A stretch of DNA of 64,000 bases from Anarhynchus alexandrinus (Eukaryota > Chordata > Aves > Charadriiformes > Charadriidae): the NCBI GenBank assembly GCA_008711295.1, contig VUYV01000011.1, positions 4,827,849 to 4,891,848 on the forward strand, written 5' to 3'. The notes under the pieces are model-generated. The model did not search any database, had not been told where the DNA came from, and worked only from the letters and a program-made list of their open reading frames with translations. Both the position numbers and the translations under genes were made by a program. Of the stretch, positions 13,101 to 28,100 are shown piece after piece; position 1 is the first letter of the stretch; every line of letters starts with the position of its first letter.

Positions 13101-16100
13101 AGTTTTACGATAAATGAGCTCAGACAAAACAAAACAAAATTGATGGAGCTAGTCTAGGAGGACTTCTGTAAAGCATTTAATACAGTTCTGTATGAAAAAC
13201 TAAGAGTGAAGCAGATAGGTGGGAACCAATACAGAAATTCAAAGTATATCAAAGATCTGGCAACTGGAGAAATTATTAGTCTGGGAAGAAGTTACTACCT
13301 GAATTCCTTAGGTGTCAGTTTAGCAAATACTTTTCTTTTTTTATAAATGGCCTGGGCACAAGAAACAGTTGCTTGCTAATGAATCAGCTAACGGCAGAAA
13401 GTTGGAATACGTAAACACAGAGGAATATCAGACTGTGCACAAAGAACGGGATAAAAACAAGGACCAGACAATAAATACAAGATGAAATTCAGCAATGCAA
13501 GCCATAAGGTCAGGAATTCAGTGATTTATTTCCATGGCAAGCTGAGAGCTCATCAGCTGCAAATGAAACGCTGTGATACCATGGTATACTATCAGATCAC
13601 AAGATGATGAGCTACCAACACAAAGAATTGAAGAGTATGGTCCTACAACATATCCAGAAATGCACTTCCAGCAGAATTAGGAACACAGTAATGCCCTGCA
13701 CAAGGTGCTGGTGAGACCTTGTCTCAAACACTGCATAATTATCCCCATTTCATGTTCAAAGAGGATGAACTCATACTTGAACAAGTTTAGAGAAATCCTA
13801 GTAGGTTGATCAGAGGAACGGAGTGTCCTTCTCATGAGACAGCAAAATACACAAGCGAGTAACCCAACATATGAAAGAGAGCTATCTGTGTTCCAAAGTA
13901 AGGTTAACATCATGATAAATGTGCATAAACTGACAAGAAATGGAGGTTGAAAAGTCAAAGATTTCTAACCAAGGAACAAGATGCTGAAACTGCCTTCCAA
14001 CAGGAATGATCGTGAAACAAATTAAGACAAGAGTTTGATAAATTAAAGGGATTCTATGATGATGTGCCTGCAAGCACAAGGCACTAGATTCAAGGAGTCA
14101 AGGGGATCTTTTCCAGCTCTGTGTGCCTGTCCTGACATGACAATAACATTACTGTTCTGGCTGCCTAAGAGCTCAAACTCACAGGTTTTCATATGCAGAA
14201 GGTGATAGGTGGCTTGAATTATGATTGCCAGAAGGCTCCTGTCTTCTCAAGCTATAAAGACAGCCTAAGATAGGGCTCCCTTTGCACTGGAAACCACTAC
14301 AGACCACTAGGACGCACATCTTAAGAACTATACTATCTCTTTTCCATCTATCTTCAGGAATGCTCAAGGCTTTTCTCACCCTTTAGAAAAGAAAAAGGTA
14401 CTTATGATGAGATTGGACCTTGTAAGAAGTGAGGAATTACTCACACCTGATTTTTGGATGGCTAGGTTTGGGGCTCTGAGGGGAAGTGATTTGATCCTGT
14501 ACGCAACTGTATTTTGGTTCAGAGAAAAGTCTGCTCTAACAAACAATGCCTTTCACAATTCAAATCTTGTATCTCGTAACCCTGTAATGAGGCAAGTAAG
14601 GCTTATTTACCCCTGGAACTGGGGCAAGCACAGGCACAGAAGGATGAAGGAGATGTACCAAAAGTAAAATGCAAGATTCTTTAAACTAAGCACTGAGAGG
14701 CCCAGAGCACGGCAGAGGTTCTCATGGAGCTCAGGATTATACAATCACCTTGAATAGAAAATTGTAGCCCTTGGAAACAACAGGCCAAATAGATCAATGT
14801 AATCGTGTTGTTCGAATCACATCAAAGAAATGACAATGGGGCTTTTAGCTTCTAAAGGCTGTGCATCCCCAAGCGTGAGCTGTTCTACGTCCGTTCAATC
14901 TTGAAGCTCTGGGGCTCCTGACACATTGCTAACATGCCCAGTCTGTTGGCAAAGTCTATGCAATAAGACTGGAAGCTTTTTCACCCCCAATATTATGAAT
15001 AGCTCAAAGATTTAGCTAAAAGTCTGAAAAATGTATTTATATCCCCAGTGGGTCCTTCTGGAGCTGTTACAATGAACGCAGTGAATGAATATTTAACAAC
15101 AGTAAGCAAACTGACATTTAGATAACTATGGTGACAGGCACACTTGATTTACATATTATGGATCAACAGTTTCTAGCAAAAGTCTAATTTAAAAAAAAAA
15201 AAAAAAAAGAAGAAATCACTCTGAAGAACACATCATTGCTTATCCTGGTTCACGCTACAGACCTTGATTTTTTTAACACACAGTTTGAAACTTTAAAAGG
15301 TCTTAATTCACACTATAGGCTAACAGCCAGAGACATTTCAAACCAGAATATGAACCCATTTTTAATCCCAGTCAGCATAAAAGAACACCTGAAACCCATA
15401 GATGGATTTCTACATGTTGCTGTAATTTGAAAATAGCTCAACTACACATTTTTTTTAAATGCAGGAAAAAGAAGAAAGCAATCTTTTCATTCCAAAAACA
15501 GAAAGCCTCTTGCTAACTTTCAGCCATAGGCAAATTTTACAGCTGAGTTGCAAAACCTTAGAAAATGAGGAAAATTCTGACATATCTTTAAAATAACAGC
15601 AATACTAAAGCATCAAACTAAACCAAGCCAAGGTCCTCAAAAAAAAAAAAAATTATCACTGAGAGTAGGGATCAGCAAGGTGACAGCAAATAGAAATAAA
15701 GAATGCTTCCCGATGTAATTGCTGCACATTAAGATCAGTTCCTCTCCTTAAACTTACTAACCTTACAAGTGGCAAGAAGCCTCAAGCTTCACAAGATCGC
15801 TGCCTCTGCTGAAAGCAGGATGGAGGTTTTGTTTTGCTTTTGTATTTTGGTAAATTAAAAAAAGAGAGTGCGAGCAAGCTTTAGACGTAGGTAAGCATAA
15901 ATTCTGTCAGTTGTATAATATGGTGTGTGGGTGGATACATTTGCAACGAACACGTTGAACAGAAGCCCACAAAATGCCCGTCCCTCTACATTTTATGTTA
16001 TATGCACAGGGAGACTCGAGACATAGGGGGCTTTTTAACTGAAGCTTTTGATATCCATGGTAACCAGATAGAATTCATCCACAAGGAGGATCATCCTTAA

Positions 16101-19100
16101 CTAGGATATCGAATGACCTGAATAGCTGATATAACTGAGTAACCCAAGCTGCTTTTCCCCAGAAATATTTTCAAACTGACTCTGTTCCTTCATTAAACAC
16201 TTTCTTCAGATCTAGAGGATGCCATTAAAGTATGTGACAACAGCCATTTAATTTCTTCTCTTAAACTAGGCTGTATCTATCCATACCTTAAACGAAAAGG
16301 GTTTTATTTTAGCTTATTTCAAAGTGTATTTATGTGGAGTTGTAACATCTCATATAGAAGAAAGATCTCAGGGCAGGCAGTCATTTATGCCTATCAGAGA
16401 AAAGTCAACAAGAGGGAAGAATACCTCCGCACCCAGGCTGGATTCAAATCCCAATTAATTCAAAGCTGGGGACAAGTGCATTAATGACAAGCAGGAATCC
16501 ACTGAGATTCTCTGTAAATCTGTTCCAATGACAAATAATCCCAGGCAAAGAACCTGACACTAGAAATATTCATAAGTAAAAGCCTACATAGAATAACTAA
16601 TGGGCTAGGTGTATCTTCATGCAGATACTGGGACAGTACTGTTTTCAGAAGGAGTATCAGCATAATTTCATTGAGCAATACACAGGCAAAACAGAAATAA
16701 ATTTGAGTCAAGGAACCTTGCTCATGTTCAGTAAGGCAAGTCGCTCCTGTAAGAGACCACCAGGTTACATCTGCTCCAGACAGACCTCATTAGTTGCCAT
16801 CTTGAGAAAATGCTTTGCTAGTTATTTTACAGTTTTTAATTGTTTTTCCCCAGGAGATCATTACATTTCTTACCATCTGAAGAAGGCGGGGTGGTTCCAA
16901 GTGGAGTGACAGGTGTCGTTGGAATTGGGCTTGTTGGTGTTGTCATCAGCCCCATTTCAGGATGGCTCTAATGGAAGACACAAATGCCCAGACACACACA
17001 GGTCAATAGCTTCCCTAGGCACTAGTCATCCAGATCGCTACGTGTACTGTTCCACACTCTTGCACGACCGACATGACTAATGAAGTCTCAAGAAACTTCA
17101 ACCTCTCCTTCAAAAAGCAAGGCTATGCTTCCTGACCTTGGACGTCTAACAATTATACTGTACATCAATTTCTTTACTCCACAAAACAAAAACACATCAG
17201 GACATGGTGGCTGTCCCCAGCAGACAGATAACATGCCCTTTCCCAGTGTAGAATGGGAAAAGGTATGCAGAAGCCTACACTGTTTATAGCTTCCGATCCC
17301 CCCAAAACAGCCAAAGGGTGTGCTTTGAAGTCTTCCTCCAAGATCCTTTTATATCTCTTTCTAAAAGCAAATTCTCCTCACTCCTGCCCTACACCCGCTC
17401 ATATTCAAAGATGATGGCAATTTATTACTTTCCTGTCTCACTATAAAGCCCAGGCACTGCAGGAAAAGAATGCATAACATGAATAACACTATCATTATTG
17501 ATCCTCTCAGCTTCCATCAGTCGGTTACTCTTCCCATTTCATCTTTGCTAATAGTCGCCTGCCTAATTACTGCTTTGACTTTACTCTTTGTAAGCTTCCA
17601 GATCTATGCACACTGGTGAGACCGTAGGCAGTCTGCCATGCTATTTTAAGTTTGGCTGCCAAGCAAAGTGTCCATTTCACAGGGCAAGTTTTACATAAAT
17701 GTATCATCCGCCTTAATATATCATCACAATTTCAAAATAAAAGAAAGGGATACAGAACTGCTGATTTGATGTAGGATTTTTCACAAGTTGCTGTCCTCCA
17801 CATTGTCTTTGAGCATCTCATTTTATGAGCAACTATAAATGCATGTATTTTATAGGAAGCACAGACGCACATACTACAGTTCAAAGACTTTTAAATCATT
17901 ACAGGTACTGATTTAAACTTTAAAATACAGTTTTCAATTGCAAATCTTACATAAAACAGGTTTGCTTCCATAGATGTTGCTGTGGTGTTTACCTTTCTTT
18001 TCCTCAAAACACTAACCCTCAGTTGAGAGATAAGAGTGCCACCTAGCAGCAAAAGCCGAGGACCAGCAAGCTGGTAAGTATACCAAGACCTTAACTCTTC
18101 AGGCATCAATACAACTGTATCCCTGCTCTTCCTATGTACCCACACAGCAGCAGGTAGCCATTCATGCAGTCCTTAGCAATGGACACCAACTTAGACAAGA
18201 GCATTCATCAGCTTTTATGAGGGCTTTTTTCTTTTTTTTTTTTTCAAAGGACAGCACGACTTACCTTGCCATCTCTTAAATGAAGGATTACAGACAATCC
18301 ACCCAAGAACATCAGGCCTCTACTTCAATTAAACCCACTGATCAGTGGCTGCTTCAGCTATCATTTTCACAAACAACTACTTTATCCTTTTATTTTTAAT
18401 TTAAGAGCTTTTACTCTAGCTGCTCTTTTCCCTGCCCAACTCTTTTCCCTGCCAAAAGCCTCTCTTCCCTCAGAGATATCTTGACCACAGAAAGGCCTGA
18501 GTTGGTACTACACAGAACTGAAAGAGCAGAAATCTCTCACAAGTGGTAGGAATGAATAACCTGGGAAAAGAGAGGCAGGGAACATCAGCAAATTAATCAC
18601 CCATGGAACAGAAGGTTTATCAGAGGCAGTAGATCTGCTTATCAGACCTCTTCCATCACCACTATTGTCAGGAGTTCCCAAAGGTCTCCTCGGTCATGCC
18701 AAGTGTCTAGCCTGTGATGTATGGCTGCACTCTGAGGACCTGAAATAACTGGGGAAAGGTGTTAACTGTTTTGTTGATGTCATTTTTCTCACAGATTAAT
18801 AGCAGTACTTACAAACCAAAACTAAAAGTCTAAACCAGAAGGTTTTCCTAAAGACATCAGGCTATCCTTCCAGACAGCCACAGCACAATTGCTGGATCAG
18901 ACAGACTCGTTATCTGTCTCCCAGCCATAATCACCTTTGCAAACTCACAGTGTTTAGAAAAGCATCCAAAGGTTTGTGATCAGAGGTATGGAGCAGCCCA
19001 CTGCTTCTCAGAAGGCTGCCATAGCTGTTTCTTCACCATAAACAGCACAAGGAAGAGTGCTATGCTCCAGCAACAGTCTCCCAAGCAAAAGGAGTTGGGC

Positions 19101-22100
19101 TCTCCAAGGAAGTTTGAACACAAAATAGTATTTGAAACAACAGTTGTCACATGTCGATTAGTCCCTAAGTGAAGGATACCCAAACAGACAACACCACGTA
19201 GTCTGTGCACACCCAGATAGGACAATTCATCCAATTTTAGAGCCGGGCCAGCCTCTTTCCCTCAACCCTAACTTAACAAGAGCGTGAATTGCTCTGATAG
19301 CTGCATCAGTCTTATCCCTACCAGCCACTCACTCCATCCTCCCCCTAAAGGCAGCATCCGTAAGGCCCAGAAATCACTCTGCGCAGCCTTTCCCATTGAG
19401 TGGGAAAACCGGCTCATTCCAACATGAGCTGTGCCCTCAAAACTTTACTCATTTTCTCGCAAGGCAGGAAGCATTTCCTAAAAGCATAATAATGCCAGGC
19501 CCTGACCTGCTTCTGATCCTTCATGCTGATCTATACCTATAACAAGTATGCAGAGGGAAAAAAGAAAACTTATCTTTTCACCAATTCCATTTCTGACTCT
19601 CGAAGTTTAAAGACATCCACTGAAAAGAAATGGGCGAACAATGCACTGAAACTCACTTGTGCCAGAACTGTGATGAAATTCCGGTTTAAGTGAACAGCTT
19701 CATAGAGGGCCAGAAGGATTGCTTCATTCGTTCTGTGGAAAGGATACAGACAAAAACACAGTTAGCTAAGGACTAACACCAGATGAGAATCCCAAGAGCA
19801 AAGTTTTTCAGAAGCACGGCCTGTCTGAAAGAACTTTTTTTTCAACTATATAAAACTCTGCCTCTGCAATCCAGTTGTTCTTCCGATTACTAGTAGTACT
19901 TAGCAACCCATAAAATAGCTATTTTTAAAACTCAACTACAGTCTTTGTTCCCTTCCTGCTAAAGGTCTCCCTCATTGCTCAAACAGTGTTTTCCCCTGAA
20001 AGTCCTTTCTTTTAAGAGCAGAGGTTTCTACAGACACCACAAACCCCCATATTTATCACTTGCCCCCTTGATTTAGAAAATATTTTGTTGGGGACAAGGG
20101 TGCACAAATCATCGCTTCGCAACTGCCACCTCCAACATGCGTATTATATGTTAAAAATGCCTCATAAAAACCACAGGCTGGGGGAGTGGATGAGGGTTTT
20201 TTTGTGGTTGTTTTTTTTGTTTGTTTGTTTGGGGGGATTTTTGGTTTTGGGGTGGTTTTTTTGTTGTTGTTGTTGTTTGGGGGTTTGAGGTTTTTTTTCC
20301 ACACTTCATTACAAGCGATTCAGCTGTGGCTCCTGCTGCACCCTTCCCACTTAAGTGAGAATCCATTGTTTGCAGGGGGTTGGTACCATTTTAGTTACAA
20401 GAGAACTTGCCTCTCTAGTTTGCTTTGCTATGTTAGAAGAGCTCCATGAGGGAGCGGATCATGTTGACCAGTGTGGTGAATTGCCATTCATTGTGTAACT
20501 AACATCTGTGCACTTACTGGACTGAGATCTTCTCATCAGCATCTGCTATGAACATGCTGCCCACCTATGGAAAGAAAGAGTATTGCATAGGAGGAATTTG
20601 TGAAAGCTACTGGACAACAAGAGAGAAGACATGGATTTAACTAAATCAGAAGTGCCCTGGGAGAGGTGCTTTCATCCAAGGCACACATACAACTTTCTTT
20701 GTAATACTAGTAATATACAAAAGGGAAACAGGATGACCATCTACAAACACATATCATTTTGCACTACTATCACTGACCAATGTTTCACCTGTCAAATCAC
20801 AAAAGATGGGAGAAAAAAAAAAAAAAGGACCATATCTTGAATCCTTGAATAATCTTGAATGTATTAGTCTGTGATTCTGTAAGAGGACAGAGATCATTTC
20901 CTATCTGCTTGCCCCAAAGTGGTAGCAGTTTTACCCATCTCACTCCTGACAGACAGCTGTCAGCACTGAACTATCCTTACTTACAGGCAGTATTCCTGTC
21001 AGTTAGGTCTCAGACTACAATTAAATCTCAGACTAAAGCAAAGCCAAACTGAACAAGGGGAACAGTGGATACTCTTTACAAGAAATTAATAATTGCCTTT
21101 GGAGGATACCCCTCCAAATATGCAGACACTGGCCAATGCAGAATCCAAGCGTACTTACAGTGCGCTCAGGCTTGAGAAACAAGACAGTAAAGAAACAGAT
21201 CCCCAAAGCTAGTGACAGACTAGACTTTGCCACAAAAATATTCAGCTTCTCTGGTTTAAGCTACATCAGCAGAGCAGCAACTTGTTTTTAAAAATAAGTA
21301 GCTGTTTAAAAGTGGCCAACAAGTTATCGTGATTTTTAAAATCAAGTCAACTAGAATGAATAAGATGAAGGAAAACAAGTTCAATTATCAATGCCAGAAT
21401 AAAGATCTCATCCTTTGAAAGAGCTTTCCCAGCCAGACAAGAACACGCTCCTCGGAATACAGCCCTTTCAGTTGTATTTGGTTTGGATTTGATCAATGCA
21501 TTTCCTCCTCCAGTACCCACATCCCAAACTCACAGTTTTTGGAAACACCCTCCTACTGAACTTCCATGAAGGCAATTATTTTAAGAATAGAAAAACACCG
21601 CTTCCTTGCTTACCATATTAGTTAGGGCTGAGAGAAAACCACTCTGGTGCTCCTCTTCCTTATCTTTGTATTGCCTGAACAAAAAGGAATAAGGATGAAG
21701 CTTCCAGCTTAAAAACGAAACTAGGATTATTTTATCTAAATCCCTGTGAGGCTGTCTTATCTGATGAAGGATGAAGAAGGCTTCAACATTCACAAGCCCT
21801 TTTCAAGAACTCCCAAAAAGAGATGCAAAGGGTATTAAAATATTTGTAAATTGTGTACAGTTGAAGTGGGATTGCTGAAAGATGTGAGATTGAACAATGC
21901 CCGTGCTGTTATAGAGGATACATCCAGCCTGGGCTAACACTGAAGGGACGGGACTAAGTGACTCTAAGAAATTTTGTCCTGCACTGGCAAAACAGTAATG
22001 AACCACATGAACACACACAGTCAGTAACAACAGAACAGTTTCATTTCAATCATCATCCGCTACAGACTAAACCAGAGTCGATTACCCTATGGCCAGCAGA

Positions 22101-25100
22101 AACCATGACAACCATTATGGTTCATGGCCCGATCCTGCCTGATCCCACGTTCCTGGAGTAAGTGAAGGGACTGGAACAAGCAAAGTCAACAAATAGGTTG
22201 GGTACCTCAGATTTAAGCCAAGTTGCTTCATTTGGTATTCAAATGGATTAGCAAAGCTCACAGGGCCTTTTATTGTGTCTTTCATACCAGAATCTGATCA
22301 CACACAATGCAACATGGAAAGAACACAGTTCTAAATTTTTTGGGAAGGGGAAGAGAGCGAGCTAAGCAAAATGGGCCATAGTCTGAGACAGCTTTTGTCA
22401 GAATGAAGGAAGTTGGGTGGGTGAGGTTATTTTCTGCTTTACTCTAATAACTTACTCTGCTAAATACATTTACATGATTTGCTGATCTTGCAAGTCATCT
22501 GCCTATCTATAATAGCAGACCTTCAAAGCAATTAAAACATTTTTTCTGCATGCTTTGAGAATCCCACTCCACACCAAAAAAAAAAAAGTCTTGGGTTGCT
22601 CAGGTGAAATTGCTGTAAGTTTCCAATTTTTTCTGAAGCACTTTCTTCTTAGGAAAACACAGACATTTTGTGGTCTTGCTTATGAAGCAGAGGCTGAGAA
22701 CATGCTACCCCTACTGCTGCCTTTCTGGCTCTTTCTTCAGAAGCAGTTAATGCTTTCCACCATTTGCAAGAGCACACATCCCCTAATCATCTCTGATTTG
22801 GCGTGCGGATAGTCCTGGACACGTTTGTTTGGTTTAGATTGTGTTTCAGGTAAATCAATTTTCTAACAGAGAAGTACTCAGCAAATCATTTATCTTTTCA
22901 CTTGGGACTAAGATTTTAAACAAGGTTCATACAGAGGTAAAATCCATGATAGCAAAAACATAAAATAGATATCTTCCCCTACAGCAAGATCTCTCCTGAA
23001 GCACATCAGCACAGCTGGTACAGATGCATTTACACTTGCAATGACAGCAACAACTGAGTCAAAGTACCTCAAAGCGTAAGACTATTCCCTGCCTCTCCAG
23101 ATGCATCAAGGCTGCTAGATGATAAATAAGTGCTTTAACAAAAAGAAAGTGTGGAACTGTATAGCAACTACCATGCATTGAAAAACAAGAGACAATTAGG
23201 TTTTACCTGTTATATTCCGATAAAGCCTGGGCAATTACAAGTCCCATTCCCTGAAAAGAAGCGTTAAAAAATCTTTACATTACAAATGTAAATGCAGGAA
23301 ATCACACACTGAACACACATAGCAGTGCTGCCCTCCCCAAGATAACCTAGCACACTAGAATTTCCCCTGGAGCTGTCTTAACTGTTCAGACATGCTATGA
23401 TACAATAAAAATATTGTCCAAAAATCAAGACACCAAAATTTAAAGTTGAATATCTAATTACTAAATTCAACAGAGAACATTTACTCTCCTTGGACCTCCA
23501 GACAGAGCTTATTCACTCAAGAAGCCTCAATAAAGTGCAAGAACTCCAGAAGGAAGCTGGTGTCAGAGAAAAAACATCCAAAGGTTCAAAACAAAGGCCA
23601 TAAACACTAGTAACCTTTTCATTTCTTGCAAACAGCCTCCACCATTCCACAGCTACTGATCACCCTTTCTGTCAAGCTAATTTAATTAACTTAGAATAAT
23701 CATTCTCACCCTTTAGTTAGCACAGAGCTTGCTTTTTACTTCATGCCTAAAGAACAGCTTCTAAGTCCAGACCTCACATAGCTCATAGTGTGCTGCCACT
23801 TTATGTCCAGGCCTAGATACAAAACTCAGGCAGTGGCTACAACCCAAAATATGTTGCAGGATTCTTGACACGGTTACATCCACTGAGCTACAACAATTGA
23901 CTTGTGGACTGGTAAAGTCAGATGACACAGCAGGGGAAACCAGATCTTCTTTGGCATAAGCTATCTTGTGCCTCTTTGGTACGTGACAGCAAATAGTGTA
24001 TAGATAGTTCATAAATGTATAATAGATCAACTTCAGCACATTCCTTGCTACCTAGCTTTTTAACTACCCCCACCATTTAACTGGTGATCAAACCGTCCAA
24101 ATCACGAGCTGCCTAACCTATTGAAAGAGTGCAGTTAGGGCAGAAACCCACTACAGTGGTGTTCTTTACAGTAGCACTGTTCCTAGACCTTCCTTCCATG
24201 GAACACCATGATTGCATTTGTTACACTAACACCACATGTGAAAGAGCATCACCAAGCAGCACGGAGGAATCAAGTCGAATACTCACATTGAGTGTGGCCT
24301 CATCGTCTACGATGGAGAGCTTCACAATGTAGGGATTCACTGACTGCTCAGGGTGGGGGGGAGAAGGAAGAAAGAAAATTGGTTTTAAGTTCAGCCTTCA
24401 GGTAAAAAACCCCACACTATTAACTTTCCAAGTTTACCCAACCACCTGAGAAGAATCTCTCTCCTGTCCCACAAAACAGAACACACACAAAGAAAGAGGA
24501 GTCATAGCACGTGCTAAGGCCGCTATGCCTTGGACACCTCCTCTTTACTGGCTCAGCCAGGCAGTCTCCTGATTTTATTGAGAGGGAGTTTCTGCTCTGC
24601 CGCTAGCTCATCTGTCAGTCTTGAAAGCGCAGCAGCTGTCCTGCAAGGCTGTTATCTGTGACACACACACTGTTATGCAGCAGGAACAAGCAGCGAAGCT
24701 GGGACTGAACATTAGCGTTCTGATATCTCCCTTCTGCAACACCTTGCAAAGATTGCTTAAAGGAAGGAGCACCCAGGAAGGCATGACAATGTTACGGACT
24801 CATCTGCTGCTGGGTTAGAGCTCAACACTTTAACAGTTTACACCACTGAGAGCTAGAAGTCTCTGGAGAATACAAATTCCTTGACCTTAACTGAACAAAG
24901 CACACAGGCTCCATCTATAAAGATAAAGCCTAATAATTTAGGAAGCATTTAGATTAGCAATGTACATTTGTTTTTCCTGGTTTATATGTGTCAGTGCAAA
25001 ACTAACAAAGTTGATCTGAAACCAGGACAGAGAAGAAAAGGATCTACCTTTGTAGTAAATCCAAAGTGGATGGGAAGAAGAAAACACAACGCATGCATCA

Positions 25101-28100
25101 GATGCAGCCCTACAACTTACACAGTTACCCGACTGATTTGCCCATGGCTTGACAGCAAGTTAAAAATAAGGCTGATCAGAAAACACCACTCTCACAATTA
25201 CCTGGTGCTTTGGGAGGATCAGGCTTTCTTTTGGGTTCAGAACAGACCAAAGCTCAGCCAGTCTGTCAGCCTGCCTCCAGCAGCACGCAGCCCTGTCTGC
25301 TGTCTCAGAGAAAGACAGAAAACTCACACAGAACCCATCTGTGCATGAAGCATGCAAAGATATTTCCTTGAGGCTGGAGTAGAGGCTCCTTTTGAGTCAC
25401 AATATATCGTCCTCCCTGTACAACCACGCTCCCCTTCAGAAATTAAGTTTAGTCAGTGTCATTAAAGCAGAAGCAAGCTTCACAAATTTGTCATTAAAAA
25501 TAGATTAAAATCAATCCTTGAACTTATATATTATCAAACTTATATATAATATATCTTAGTTTTGATAATTTCAGTCATTCTCTTGCTCTCCTTATACAAC
25601 AAGGAGAAACTCTTGACCCCACAGCTCACAGGCAGAGGAGAGGCCAGCCTGTGCCTCGTGACCAATAAAAGTGATGGGGCTTTTCCAGGCAATGGGCAGC
25701 AGGGCTATGCTGGATTAGAGGCTGTAGTGTTACCCAAATTCCCAGATGTGGGGAACAAGCGAACTGGGAGGTACTACAGTGACCAATGCCACCAGGCTGC
25801 CCCGCGATCTAGTCCCATCACAGAAAGGGAGGGGGAGTGGGTTTGTTGTCATCTGCAGCCTGTGAACAACCCTTCACGCTCCCGTTGCCCTTGGCTTTCC
25901 GAGATGTGTGCTCCATGTCTCCCGCCTCTTGGCAGCAAGATGTCATCAGTGCCTGAGCGATAGGGTCATGAAGCCGGCCTAGCTTGCTACACATCTCTGC
26001 CTTCTATCTTTTCAATTGTCATTTCTATATCTGCAGAAGTCTGTTTAATAATTCCTGTCTGAAGTATTCCATTCCTCTGACATGTTCTATGCCTCCTCGA
26101 GGCTTCCCTAACTCCTTAAGCAGCAGGCAGATGACTAACCAGTGTAATCCACACACTGTGTTACTCTGTATGGGACAAGGCAGTTTCTAGTGCCTTTCGG
26201 TGTGCAAGTCTGTACCAGTGTGATGAGAATATTTCCTGTGCTGCCCGCAGGGAGTGCAGTTTGCTCCTGCCCCTCCTTGAGAGCCAACAGTTCCAGCTAT
26301 TGTCTGTGAGCATTAGTTTGCACATCTATGTCGAACGTCAGCAACCTGCAAGTTGCACAAGCACCCCTAAGCCCAACCCTGCCTGCTTCCCCATTTTTAT
26401 CCTGCTGTTTCAGAGTTCAGTTCCCCTCTCACTGGGAAGCACAGTAGAAGTTTTAAAAGTCTAAATTACACCTGCCACTCCACAACATGCAGAAACATGC
26501 CACAGCCTTGAAAAGTGGTTGATAAGCATTTTGAAAACTTCAAAGTGCATCAATGAAGTGGTTACACAAACTTAAAAATAGCTTCTGTCTCCACCTGCCT
26601 CCAGAAAGAACTCAAAAATATGATTCTCAGCTCTTCAGAGAACACAGGTCTTTTCCCGTCACTGCCATCAGATAGCAAACACTACAGCATTAACATCTCC
26701 TTGTCAGTGTTGAAGTACAGACACAAACTCCTGGAACCTGGGAATACTCAAGATGTCCTCCATGAACTACCCACCATTAGATGCCAACCATCTCATAGAA
26801 ATGAAGGTGGAAGCTGCAGGGAGATCATTACCAGGTCATTTTTAAAGCAATCCCCAGGTAAGATGCCATACAAAGTGAGTATTATACGAAGAAGCACACA
26901 GGTCTGGCAGAAGGAGTGAGATCTCCTCCATGCCCCCAAATGTACCTCCATCTCCAACTAAAACCTATGGGAAACAATTTTTTTGGTAGGAAAAGAAAGC
27001 AGAAAAAAAACCAAGCTAACCACGTATAATCCCTAGTTAGGTGCTTAACTTATCTTCACATCTGTAACACAAACAAAGGGCAGAGTCCACTCGATTATCC
27101 CTTGCAAGACTTTTCCCTGAACACTCATTAGGGATGATTCAGCAGCTTTGCTGCCAGCTCTGATGAGGCCATCTCCTCTGCAGGCAGGCCATCTTGCAGG
27201 GAACTGGAGCTTGAATAATTACTCTTTTTGTTAACGAGATTCATTTAAAATCATTTGAGTCGTGTGAGACCTGACTCTTCAATGTTCTAAGTGTCTCTTC
27301 ATCACCTGTAGCTGACTATAACAAGGAGAGGCAACTGCACGTAACCGGACGTGAAGGGCTGTTGAATACACTATATGCTGCCAGACAAGCACATGAAGGG
27401 AAAAACCCACAATTTTACTAATTTCTTTCAGCTCTCCCTAGCAAAAGACCCAATTGCAATTCTAGCAGGTTGAACATGAGGCTAAGACATTTCCACCTAG
27501 ATGATATCAAGGAATCTAACTATTTAAAAGTCACTACCTGATTTTATGTTTTGGCATTGTTTTAGCATGTAGCATTACCTTGCTATTCTAGCAGCCATCC
27601 CTTAAAGCACTGAGAAAGGGATCAAATACTCTTCCTCGCAGCATTTTCTCTGTTTGGCAGCCTTTTGTGTACACTTCGCTTCACCCTTTTCCTGATATAG
27701 TCAATAATTTAGTTACTGTTATATATTTCTCCCACATAGTATCCAGGTAAAAATATTTTTGCTGAAATCAGGACTAGGATTAAAAAGAAACCATAAAATA
27801 TAGCTGAAGACTTGAATAATTATATACTTGGAAAAACTTTTGAAAATTATTAGGTTTCAGATCAGGGACATCGCTTTAAAGGTTCCATGTAAAGACATGT
27901 AAATCATTTTTACTCCTAGAACAGAAGTTAATGAGCAAGCCAAGATCTCAGCTACACTGGAAATGAAAACGTGGACAGATATTCCCCAGAGAATTTGAGA
28001 GGAGACTACAAAATTCACATCCCAAAAATATGAAGGAACATCCTGATGCAAAACACTTGTATTCACATTAAAGACAGACACAAAATTATCGTCAACTAAT

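Larger units (their letters stand above)
8138..16873 (-). other. ARMH3 introns 14 and 15 (exon 15 lies inside)
   Basis: Besides the CR1 fossils listed separately this stretch holds poly(A) tracts near 15190 and 15640. No other gene seen. Confidence 0.6.
16968..24286 (-). other. ARMH3 introns 9-13 (between listed exons)
   Basis: Intronic DNA interrupted by exons 10-13. It includes a T/G-rich low-complexity tract near 20200 and short homopolymers near 18230, 20815 and 22570. No gene recognised. Confidence 0.6.

Noticed and set aside
20056..20449. Short ORFs with Lys/Thr/Pro or Leu/Val/Phe runs
   Set aside because: They arise from the T/G-rich low-complexity tract.
25562..26464. Adjacent plus-strand ORFs of 60-130 codons inside ARMH3 intron 8
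   Set aside because: No recognisable protein, no splice pattern and no codon bias distinct from the surroundings.
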